Source: Arctopsyche grandis (taxonomy: Eukaryota; Arthropoda; Insecta; Trichoptera; Hydropsychidae). Taken from it: a stretch of DNA of 64,000 nucleotides. How positions within the stretch are numbered: position 1 is the first letter of the stretch; each line of letters starts with the position of its first letter. The position numbers and the translations under genes are program-made. Below are positions 48,801 to 60,800 of this stretch, one piece after another. The notes beneath the pieces were generated by a model that was given only the letters and a program-made list of their open reading frames with translations, was not told the DNA's origin and searched no databases. The stretch is taken from positions 10,419,501 to 10,483,500 of the forward strand of contig NC_135362.1 of assembly GCF_051622035.1 (NCBI RefSeq), given 5' to 3'.

Positions 48801-51800
48801 ACCGCGTAATATTTTCTCAACGACTGTTTCGACTGAAAGAATTTGTTTTTCATTGATCTTGACGTATATATTTCGATAGAAAAAAACTGATAGGGACAAC
48901 GCCCACAATTACAAAATAAATAAATAAAACGCCAGAGACGACATGTCGCCATCCACCTGTTGTCTCGAGCTAGCAAAATCTATTTTTATTACTCGATAAT
49001 TATAATTACCAAGATGCATAGTAACACTTCAAGCTTTATGCATTGTATAGGTAACAGTCAAAGTGTTTACTCCGGTTCGTTCATGAACATACTAGGTTGT
49101 TCATATACGAACTATTGGTTTTAGTTCAAGCGCTAACAGTTATAAACTTTCTTCAAATTTTCTCTAACTGTCAAAACATTTTATTTATTATTTTTTATAC
49201 AGATATACCCATCTTTTTTTTCTTTTTTTACACGCATCTATAGTCAAACATTGTATGATTTTTATGCTTTTTACACAAAAAATGGTTCACTATTGACAAC
49301 TATGATTTTTTGCTCTCTCGCTTTGTAAACTATTGGAGCGCTCTATTGTTATTATACAAGCTCCCAGCCAACGCCGAAGACTAATTGTAAGTATTATTCA
49401 AGGCCAATTACAAACTTGGATTAACAATCATGGAGAAATTTACAGCATTTTATAAATCAGCAAATTCAAGATGCTGTAAACTCGAATTTTGCTAGAAATA
49501 GGACAGGCTCGCTAATTTGTTCGAACTGTTTCAATGAAATCAGATAAAAAATCAAACTCTGATAGGAAATGATCGACCTTAGAGTCACATATTCAAGGTC
49601 TGGCCAGCGGCATAAAGTCAGGTATTGAACCCGCGACCACACTATTGAAAGCATTACACGCTAACCACTGATCTATGCTGCTGGTTAATATGCAATCTCA
49701 AAACTTCAAATATTTAAAAGGGAAATCCTACGGAAACCGCATTAAAACGTTGCTATATTTCCCGTTTTTGCTAATATTAAAAATATTGTAGCCCATAGAA
49801 AGCATACGTATGTACATAGAGGATGAGACAAACGATTGAGAATACTTATGCCTGATAGTTTGTGCATGAACAACCTACATATGTATTTCTTTTGCCAATT
49901 TGTTCTTTTGTGTACACCATAACTGGCCACATTGGTATGAAAAAACTAGTACATTCGAAATGTACACTTGGACTGTAACATGTATATTTTATATTCGTTA
50001 TATATCTTCGATGAGTCTCGATATACCAGACGTCATTTATAACGTCATTAGCGTGGATAATCAAGGTCTTGCGATGCTGAAAATATTTATTTCAAGCCTA
50101 GTGACGTAAGTGAAACAATTCCCAATGACTGACAGCAAAGACAACATTGACCATATGCCGGCGTGACAGTAACTGTATATTTTCAAATATACGAAATTTA
50201 CCAGTCATCGACGTCTAAATTGAAGATTTTATTGGTATTTTTTTAGGTAACGTATCATAAACAACGCTTTTCTAAAACTTTTGGCTTTTTCGCTAGCTGT
50301 ATGTATGTGTTTTGCGATTGAACGCCGAGATTGTTTATTTTAGTATGGATAAAAAAAAAACAGTTTTTATATATTCAGCTGATGAACGTTTACAATCGTT
50401 ATTTGATCGCCAAGAAAGATTAAACAGAAAGGCGAAATCAGAACCAGGTGTATTTCAGCTTTGAGAAAATGGAAAATTCAATATGGCCAAAAATAGGCTT
50501 CATAATTAATACAAATCAAAATTCGGCCGCAAAATCAATTTACAGCGACAGAGTGTTTATTACATAACACGTCAATATTTACCCCCCAACAAACGGTTAA
50601 CGTAAATAAGTGCGAAAAGCTGTGCGTTTCCCTTTGGCCGCATTCCAAATCACCATTTACCTGTTCCGAATTATTTATGCGAAAATTCAAAATGAATGAG
50701 TCGTTTTGTGATGTGACATTATAATAGCGGTACGTGACGATTGGGCGCCCAGGACGATTGGGCGATCAGTGTTACTCGCCACTGCGACAATTGGACGACG
50801 AGACTGGCGGACACTGCGTCAATTGGGCCCTGCGTCAATTGGGCGCCCATCGCACTGGGCGATCATCGACTGGCCGACGGCGACCGGGCGACCAGGGCGC
50901 GTGGGCGACCACCGACACGGCCCGCTGGTGAAGTGGTCGCCAAGCTTACGTAAACTCTGCGTTTTGCAAGGAACGACCGCGAACGGAGCGTTATAGGAAT
51001 TTCCGATGCACCGACAAATATTCTACCTACATACATATGCTTTATACCGCTTTATTTTTCGTTTCAGTTTTACCAATTTTTCGTAACAACACGAATCATA
51101 CTATTAATTTTTTTCGCTATATTATATTACATTTGCTGGAATTTTATATTAAACGTACTTTTATAAATACATGTGTAGCACCTTTTCACAAAAAATAATT
51201 GTAAGATGACAAATCATATGTACCTACATATTCTCCAAAATAATATAAAAGAAAAATGATCGATTGAATCTTTCGCGCAGTGCTTTTAGTTTTTTTTCAA
51301 ATGGACACACTTTTTTTTCTTTTAAATGTTATATTTCAGTTTTATCAATTGGATAAATTCACACTCTATTCTCAATTTTCTCAACACTGTATTAGTTATA
51401 CATAATAACAAAATATTTTCTAATAGCGATTCTCAAAGTTTTCAAGATTATATTTTTTTTCAATGATGAAATACGTTTACGAAAAAAAAGCGCATACTTA
51501 AATTCGTTCGCGGAGCTCGAATAATTTTTTTCGGCTTTTCCCATAATTAAATTATTACATTGTTTACGATTCGCAGAGGCAATTCTCGAAAAAAATAGCT
51601 TTTTAAAGTAATTTTAAACATCTCCCGTTCTATGGTTATTGTTGAAAATTACATTGAGCCACAAAAAATCACGTTTTTTAGTTACCAGAGCGGAGACTAA
51701 CCAATCTTTACTAACTTTGACCCACTGAATTCGAATATGATATTGATTTTTGCTGGTTGGTGATTGTTTACGAGATATGAGCGTTTAAAAAAATGCGCGA

Positions 51801-54800
51801 TTTTTACAGTTTTTTGGCTTTTGCGGTCTTTAACTCAAAACCTAGTATTGCTGTGCTCAAAGTGAGTATTGGAATCAATAGTCAGATGTTTTTCCTATTT
51901 ATTTGTGATATTGCATTGCTTTAAAATACTTATAATTAATTGTCTAGCGAATTTTAAAAGTCAAAAAAATATTTTTTTACGGATTTTTTCTCCGTGCTAT
52001 TTTGCATTTATTTGGCAATTTTTTTATTTCACCTCGTTTATAAGGATTGGTTTTCTATTTCAATATTTTTTATTTTTATCTAAACGTACTAACTCGAGCG
52101 GTAATTGCAATTTAAATGCTTTCGTTTTTGTTGCTCAGTGTTATTATAGTCACATTAAAATCTATATGATAGTTTATAGTAATTAAGGCTCATTTCGTTT
52201 ATCAATAATTTAATAAGGTATATTTTTACTAATTAATATCTTTCGCTTTTGTAAATTCGAAACATACATACATATGTATAACGAATTATGTTTACATCTA
52301 TAACTGTCATCCAGCGCTCATCTGTTCATCTAATGTATAATTTCTTTAATAATATTTTATGCGTATAAAATATTACAAAGACCTTACAAGAAATTATATA
52401 TTTTCAAATATTTGGACCGAATGAACGAACTCATTCAAAACGTTTTTTTTTTTACTATGAGTGGCAGTTTTATTGCCTAAAGATAAATAATACCGCGTCT
52501 CATAGGCTAGGCTAGAGATGCTCTGCAAGTCATTTTGATAAAAGAGTTCTCAAAACGACTTTTGACAACTGTTTCTCGAACTACTTTTTTTCTTGATTGT
52601 TTTACATGACATGTTATACATACATACATATGTAAGGTTTTTCAACGGGTTTTTGCGGTATCATAAATTCATGGCCCTCAAATTTGGTTTAAAATAATGC
52701 AATGACGTAAATGATTTTATACCCTTTATCCTTTTATTAAATTCAAATTATTCTGAAATGGTTTTCATCGTTTTTTCAAAACCTCTCCGATAAAATAAAC
52801 GTTTTTTATTCCAAAAAAAATGGCAAAGTTTCAAAGCGATCGGAAAAGTTTTAGGAGGTTTGTCCAAAACTAAGATAAACCTTGTAATTTTCAAATGTTA
52901 TAATTAGCATGGAAATAATTTTTTCAATGTATGTATGTGTGTGTTGTATGAATGTACATACATATGTACATATGTTATTTTGAAAATTTTCAATTTAATA
53001 TTTATTTTCATTATTCATCAATGAAAAGTAAATCAAAAAACTTTATTAATACTATGATTTGATGAATATACTAAATACTGGCGATTCTAGAATTGATCTA
53101 ATGTTGAGAGTTACAAATTTTACACGTTTTGGATTTTCGTAAGATTAAAAATAAGCACCAATCACACGGTTGATCCCATATTTTTTAAGATCATCGAAAG
53201 CCGATGCAATTCGCGCTATTATATAAGTATTTATATTTTTATTTTTGAACATTTAATTTGTACGAATATTTTTTACGTAAATTTGTACGAATATCGATTT
53301 TTATATTTTCGGGGCAATGAGAGAATTTGTTCGCAGAAGGGCCAAAGAGGCATTGTATTGCATTAAGACGATTGTATCGTAAAAATATCAAATATTATGT
53401 TCTTCCCCTTTTTTTTGTCGAAGGGATCGGTACCTGAAGGGATCGGTCCAAAATATCATCTAATGTTGAATGAATCACTGTTAGAAAATATTTTGTAATT
53501 ATGTATAACTATTACAGTGTAGTACAAAATTGAGAATAGGGTGTGAATTTATCCAATTGATAAAACTGAAATATAACATTTAAAAGAGAAAAAAGTGTGT
53601 CCATTTGAAAAATGTTTGCAATTTTGGGACCGACCATTTATTTCATTGTTTTGGTAGGTAATCGTAAAACCTGCTTCGAGAAGAAAAAAAAATACTGAAT
53701 GAAAATCGACGGATTGATTGCAAAATTATTTAAGGCTCATTTCGTATTTACTTACCTATTATACAGTTCACATGGTTTTTAATATCTATTGCTTTTGTAA
53801 AGTAGCAACATACATACATACATATGTACATATGTACGTGTATAACGAATCATGTTTACATCTACATATGTACATATGTATAACGGTCATCCAGCACTCA
53901 TCTGTTTATCTAATACAGCGGTTCAGATTTCAAATTTCCAGCAAGAAATTGTAAAAGTAAATCACTTGATCAGTGATATATTAATAATATTAATAATAAT
54001 TTGAATACGATATTGAAAAAATAATATTGGAATAAATTAAAAAAGGTCGAATAAAACGGGTCGATTTATGAGTTTCTAGAATTGACTACATACCAGCAAT
54101 TCTAAAATTAATTTAATGTAAATAAATAAATGTCTTTGAATACAAATTTTACATATTTTGGAATTTCGTAAGATTAGGAATAAGCATTTATTACGGTTGA
54201 TCCACATTTTTTAACAAACAAACCGATGATAGTCGCTCTATTGATCGACTAAATAATAATTAAAAAACACAAATCGCAGCCGAATTGATTACAGTTATAC
54301 AGGAAAAAAAATAATTACGTAGGTTAATTCTCGCTCGAATGTTTGGTGTTAGTTGGGTATGTTTTTGAGAACAATAAACTGACCATTTAAGACTCAAATT
54401 CATTGAAGTATCTACTTCAATGCTCAAATGTGATACGAAAATATCTCCCTACAATAGAAAGTTATAAAAAAAAACTCTCGAATGTTAGACAATACTTTAA
54501 ACACGTTTTGTATATATTTTCCTTTTTTAATGTTAACTGTATAATTTATTTAAGTTCAGTTATTTTTTTAGTCAAATGAATGGTAAAAAAAGGAAGCAGA
54601 TGATTATAATGAAAAAATTAAGGTGAAGAAATAGAGAATATTAAATTGATCACCAAAAATACAATGTCGAAAGTCAGTTTTTACGAGCCCAGCTCAAATA
54701 TGCAAATTCGAAAATATGGCTGCCATATCTACGATAGAAGCTCACATGAATATGATCAATATGCTAATAAGTTACGAAATGTGTTTGATAGATTTAAAGA

Positions 54801-57800
54801 TTTTTCAAAAATAGAGGATATAATATTATTCATGTCATTCCCATTCAATGATGAAATACAAATAGAAGAAATATCAATCAAATTAAAATAATTTTTGGAT
54901 GTAGACCAAATACTAGTTGAGGATGAAATACTTAAATTAAAATGCGAAATATTTTTGAAATCAAGACCTTCCCTCAAAATAGTTATTGGAATTTACTCTG
55001 TGATGAAAAATATTTTCAGAATAATTTGAATTTAATAAAAGGATAAAGGGTATAAAATCATTTACGTCATTGCATTATTTTAAACCAAATTTGAGGGCCA
55101 TGAATTTATGATACCGCAAAAACCCGTTGAAAAACCTTACATATGTATGTATGTATAACATGTCATGTAAAACAATCAAGAAAAAAAGTAGTTCGAGAAA
55201 CAGTTGTCAAAAGTCGTTTTGAGAACTCTTTTATCAAAATGACTTGCAGAGCATCTCTAGCCTAGCCTATGAGACGCGGTATTATTTATCTTTAGGCAAT
55301 AAAACTGCCACTCATAGTAAAAAAAAAACGTTTTGAATGAGTTCGTTCATTCGGTCCAAATATTTGAAAATATATAATTTCTTGTAAGGTCTTTGTAATA
55401 TTTTATACGCATAAAATATTATTAAAGAAATTATACATTAGATGAACAGGTGAGCGCTGGATGACAGTTATAGATGTAAACATAATTCGTTATACATATG
55501 TATGTATGTTTCGAATTTACAAAAGCGAAAGATATTAATTAGTAAAAATATACCTTATTAAATTATTGATAAACGAAATGAGCCTTAATTACTATAAACT
55601 ATCATATAGATTTTAATGTGACTATAATAACACTGAGCAACAAAAACGAAAGCATTTAAATTGCAATTACCGCTCGAGTTAGTACGTTTAGATAAAAATA
55701 AAAAATATTGAAATAGAAAACCAATCCTTATAAACGAGGTGAAATAAAAAAATTGCCAAATAAATGCAAAATAGCACGGAGAAAAAATCCGTAAAAAAAA
55801 TATTTTTTTGACTTTTAAAATTCGCTAGACAATTAATTATAAGTATTTTAAAGCAATGCAATATCACAAATAAATAGGAAAAACATCTGACTATTGATTC
55901 CAATACTCACTTTGAGCACAGCAATACTAGGTTTTGAGTTAAAGACCGCAAAAGCCAAAAAACTGTAAAAATCGCGCATTTTTTTAAACGCTCATATCTC
56001 GTAAACAATCACCAACCAGCAAAAATCAATATCATATTCGAATTCAGTGGGTCAAAGTTAGTAAAGATTGGTTAGTCTCCGCTCTGGTAACTAAAAAACG
56101 TGATTTTTTGTGGCTCAATGTAATTTTCAACAATAACCATAGAACGGGAGATGTTTAAAATTACTTTAAAAAGCTATTTTTTTCGAGAATTGCCTCTGCG
56201 AATCGTAAACGATGTAATAATTTAATTATGGGAAAAGCCGAAAAAAATTATTCGAGCTCCGCGAACGAATTTAAGTATGCGCTTTTTTTTCGTAAACGTA
56301 TTTCATCATTGAAAAAAAATATAATCTTGAAAACTTTGAGAATCGCTATTAGAAAATATTTTGTTATTATGTATAACTAATACAGTGTTGAGAAAATTGA
56401 GAATAGAGTGTGAATTTATCCAATTGATAAAACTGAAATATAACATTTAAAAGAAAAAAAAGTGTGTCCATTTGAAAAAAAACTAAAAGCACTGCGCGAA
56501 AGATTCAATCGATCATTTTTCTTTTATATTATTTTGGAGAATATGTAGGTACATATGATTTGTCATCTTACAATTATTTTTTGTGAAAAGGTGCTACACA
56601 TGTATTTATAAAAGTACGTTTAATATAAAATTCCAGCAAATGTAATATAATATAGCGAAAAAAATTAATAGTATGATTCGTGTTGTTACGAAAAATTGGT
56701 AAAACTGAAACGAAAAATAAAGCGGTATAAAGCATATGTATGTAGGTAGAATATTTGTCAGTGCATCGGAAATTCCTATAACGCTCCGTTCGCGGTCGTT
56801 CCTTGCAAAACGCAGAGTTTACGTAAGCTTGGCGACCACTTCACCAGCGGGCCGTGTCGGTGGTCGCCCACGCGCCCTGGTCGCCCGGTCGCCGTCGGCC
56901 AGTCGATGATCGCCCAGTGCGATGGGCGCCCAATTGACGCAGGGCCCAATTGACGCAGTGTCCGCCAGTCTCGTCGTCCAATTGTCGCAGTGGCGAGTAA
57001 CACTGATCGCCCAATCGTCCTGGGCGCCCAATCGACCGTGTCCCTTATAATAGTGCCCGGTTGCCAACTCGGGGGTGTGTTTACACGCGAAACTACAACT
57101 AAAGTGACTTAACGGCGTTCACGTTGAATTTGTTTTTCATTTCATTGCAATAACGATAGTTAGTAAGTGTTATGAAATTGTAATATTATTACTTGCATGA
57201 CACTATAGAGTACCATCTACCGGAGAAAAATAATCTAGAAGCGGCTTCCGTGACAAGCAAAATCCACATTAACCAGGCGCGTTACTACTATGCCGCACGG
57301 GCATGCGGTACATGCGGGCCATTTAGATAAAGGGGCCCAAAAGGTTTTTTAATAAAAATATTAGACGTTCTACAAATACAAATCTTGAAAGTCGTAAAAG
57401 TTTTCATTTTACTAATAAGAAGCGCTAGTTAAAAGATTATACTCCAAATTTTAAATGCAACACATTGCATGTCGAATTTTCACGATTTTCTACTCCTTCT
57501 AACGACATTTAATAGTTTTCCATTATGTTACAGTAATAATAATTGTCTGTAATCTAATCTAATATATCATTTGGAAAGAGACTTTCTATGTACATATGTA
57601 TATTTGTATGTATCCTTCATTCGTTGGATCGTAAATCCGTGACGTCATCGAACAAATAATTAATTTTTTTTCGATTCAAAGGAAGCGAAGTCCCCGGGGG
57701 CAAAGGTGCCGGGGTCGGAGCACTAGGGGTCGCAGACGTCAGGGGCGAAGCGCTAGGGGGCGTAGATGCCGGGAGCATAATTCATAATTCAAACATAATT

Positions 57801-60800
57801 TGTGAAAAAAAAGAAATTTGAATGTGAATTAGCAATGAATTAGCAATATTAACGATGGACAATGAAGAAGCTTCTAAAATTTTAAGATGTAATCGCAAGC
57901 TTTGAGACTTTGAAGGCGAGGAAAAAGAATTTTTAAATGATGTGAGTTAATTATCAATTAAATTTTAATAAAAAAATACTAAAGGGGGGGCCTTTTGCTA
58001 ATATTTGCATCCGGCCTAAAGTTTCTAGTTACGCCACTGACATGTACATATGTACATATGTAGGTCATCATCCATCAATAACAAGCATTTAAAAATAAAG
58101 TCAAGATTTATTTGAGCTAAGCAAAACAAATCAAATCAGTAACACTGTTCAATCGCTGAAATATTGAAAAACGTGATGTGAAATAGGCAAATATCATTTT
58201 GAAAGCTTCTTAACGTATATAACGTTAGTTGCAAAAACAAATGAATATATGTATGTAATTTATATTTTAAAAGTTTTCATACAAAATAAATTCAAATTGA
58301 TTTAAACAATTGATTTATTATATTTGAATGTGGAATTGATATTGTTATTTTTAAGCTCGTATAGTCGGTTTCCGAATTTCCACTTAAAAGCGTTAACGAA
58401 GTGGTATTTTTGGATTTTCCGGCGTTATATTCGAGTCAAAGGGTAAACTCGTAAACGAGAGTATATCTAAAAAGAGACGACGAAGCTATTTTTGCGTTCG
58501 GTTAGGAGCGATGCACTCGAGATGCAACCAAATCCAAGAGATCCGACAATATGCGAACGAGCCAAAATCTTTCCGAAAGTGAAATCAGGTGGACGTTCAA
58601 TTCCTCTAACAGTTCTCATCATTAAAAAGATTCGCCAGATACATATGTACATCCTGCATGTTAGTTGATTTATTGTATAAAAAAAATATCTACTATAAAC
58701 TCTATAAATTTGTAGAATATACCGAACTGTTGGCTTGTATGAGTCATCTTAAGACTGATGTAGCTTGTGTAGTAATAAGTAATGAGTGTAGCTTGCGATA
58801 GTAGCTTGTATCTTGTGTAGTTGTATATTGTTGCGATTGTAACTTGTGTAGCTTGTGTAGTAATAAGTGTAGCTTGCGATCAATGTAATTTTCTTTCAAA
58901 CACAGACGCGGTCTAATCTTAAAACCAAAAAATAAATTAAAGCAAATAATTAATTTAACATAAATATAGATGTAAAGCAGGCGCTTGGCAGAAGTTGGGT
59001 GATTTCAAAACAATAATAATAACACACAAGAAGAAAACAATAGAAAAATTTTACCGCGTAAACATACAATAATGCGGTTTATTTTCGCAACGATTTTTAA
59101 TTTTTAAATACTGCGCTGAAAGATTTGGCACTCTTCTCCGAAGTAAACAATGCCTTTACAATTATTTACGACTTTTCTTCGATATACATTTTATACAAGA
59201 GCTTTTCATGAAAATGCCGCAAAGCAAACTAACTCCCAGTGCATTAAATACAAGCGTTGATTTATTTGACGTTTCTACGACTGCCTTCATATTATATTTG
59301 TTTCAAAGTCTTCTACGAGACTTCCAAGCACATTGGAAACTAATAAGACTTCGTTAAATGTTCTCTCGCTGATCGATTTATTTAGTACAAAGAGAACTTG
59401 GCGAGCGAGTTGTAAAGATATCCGGTGAACAGTCTTTGAAAGTCGAAGGAAACTTACTTACAACGACGTGGGTGGAATAAGAAAATGACAGGAAATGCTA
59501 CGACTATGCTCTCCTTTCCACTTACTAAAGATAGAAACCGTTTGATGAAGAGACCAAATCATGATAAAATCTTCGCAGAGAAGAGAAGATGTATCATTAG
59601 GCGCATATCCCACGCATATACATATGTATTTATGTATAGAAACCGGATAACAAACGATTACGTCTGACTATTGATTAATAATCATTGTCATAATCGAATT
59701 TAGTGGATCAAACTTGGTAAAGATTGATTGAAGTTTCCACTCCGGTATTTTTTTTTATGTTTGTGATGACTTCAAAAGCTGTTGGTGAGAGATCGGATGA
59801 TAAAATGTCTTAATCAGTCATCCTAGATTTCATACAAAGAATATTCATATCAATCAAATCATTATACAAGAACAATTACTGGAGAAATAAAACGCTCAAA
59901 GTACATATGTATACTAGCATGACATCATTACGAATTATTTATAGTTTGACTAATTGAATCCATTTGTTCCTGGCTTTGAAAAGATCGACAATATTTTAAC
60001 AATTTGTATTCAACAGCAGCCAAAGTTGTTTTTAGAACAAAGGCAGACGTGTCGGGCATTGTTGCAGTTAACTAGGACGCGTACTGTTCGTTTTCGCATA
60101 GTGCATTTCAGTTCTATTTCAGTTTTTTCATAGTGAGACTCGATTATTACTATCGTATTGAATTCAAATTAGAACCACCCAATGCATAGAAAGCTTTTCA
60201 ATATCGTAAAACGGAATTATCAACAGCAATGTTGGGAGGAAGTGCAATACTATGATGCAAAACATTACAGTCTAAATTTGAAAACCGTTTCCAATTTGGC
60301 GAACGATTCCGGATGCGAGTTTTATTTTACTAAAAACGATATCTGACCCAATTGTGGTACGAACCTAATAACTAGAGCAAACTTTCATAGCTCTGAAAGT
60401 TTTAATAAACATTAAGACGACTTTGAGATCATTTTACAACTCTAATTATGTTAGCAAACATTGATAACCTTTAATTCTTTAAAATATGACTATATGGTAT
60501 AAATGTAATATGATTATTTCATGTATGAACCCCAAAGTCTAATACTGACTTTTCAATGAAAAATAATGTAATAATAGATGTTCTATTACGAGAACCTAAA
60601 ATTTATATTAAACAAGAAATCTCACAGAATGTATGTATGTATATAAAAAAAATTCGATAATATTACACGATCGTTTGTAAAAACATCGAACTGGTGGTAA
60701 AAACATCGATGTGGGCGATGCATTGTGATCGTAAAAAATTGGCACATGTTGACCACAATTTGGCTCGCGGGAAGATTTTCCGCGTACGGCGGTTTAGTTT

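Larger units (their letters stand above)
50728..57044. mobile_element. 6.3-kb foldback transposon with 2-kb inverted arms
   Basis: The left arm (50728 to about 52757) and right arm (about 55011 to 57044) are nearly identical inverted copies of about 2.03 kb around a 2.25-kb centre. The perfect direct repeat TTATAATAG (50719-50727 and 57045-57053) flanks the unit, a 9-bp target duplication as in Foldback and Mutator-like elements. The arms begin with a GC-rich degenerate array of GATTGGGCG-type units. They then run into AT-rich sequence that carries mirrored open frames (51869-52186 + and 55688-55903 -). The centre contains a broken hAT-type transposase and rearranged older arm pieces. It sits inside the long second coding intron of troponin C. 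Confidence 0.85.

Noticed and set aside
50734..50996. Three overlapping open frames of 65-75 codons in the GC-rich foldback end
   Set aside because: They arise from the ATTGGGCG-type tandem repeat and are mirrored at 56776-57067 in the other arm; no domain or codon pattern supports coding.
51869..52186. 105-codon open frame beginning [18 protein letters not shown]
   Set aside because: It is AT-driven, rich in Phe/Ile/Tyr, lies in the foldback arm and is truncated in the mirror copy; no known family.
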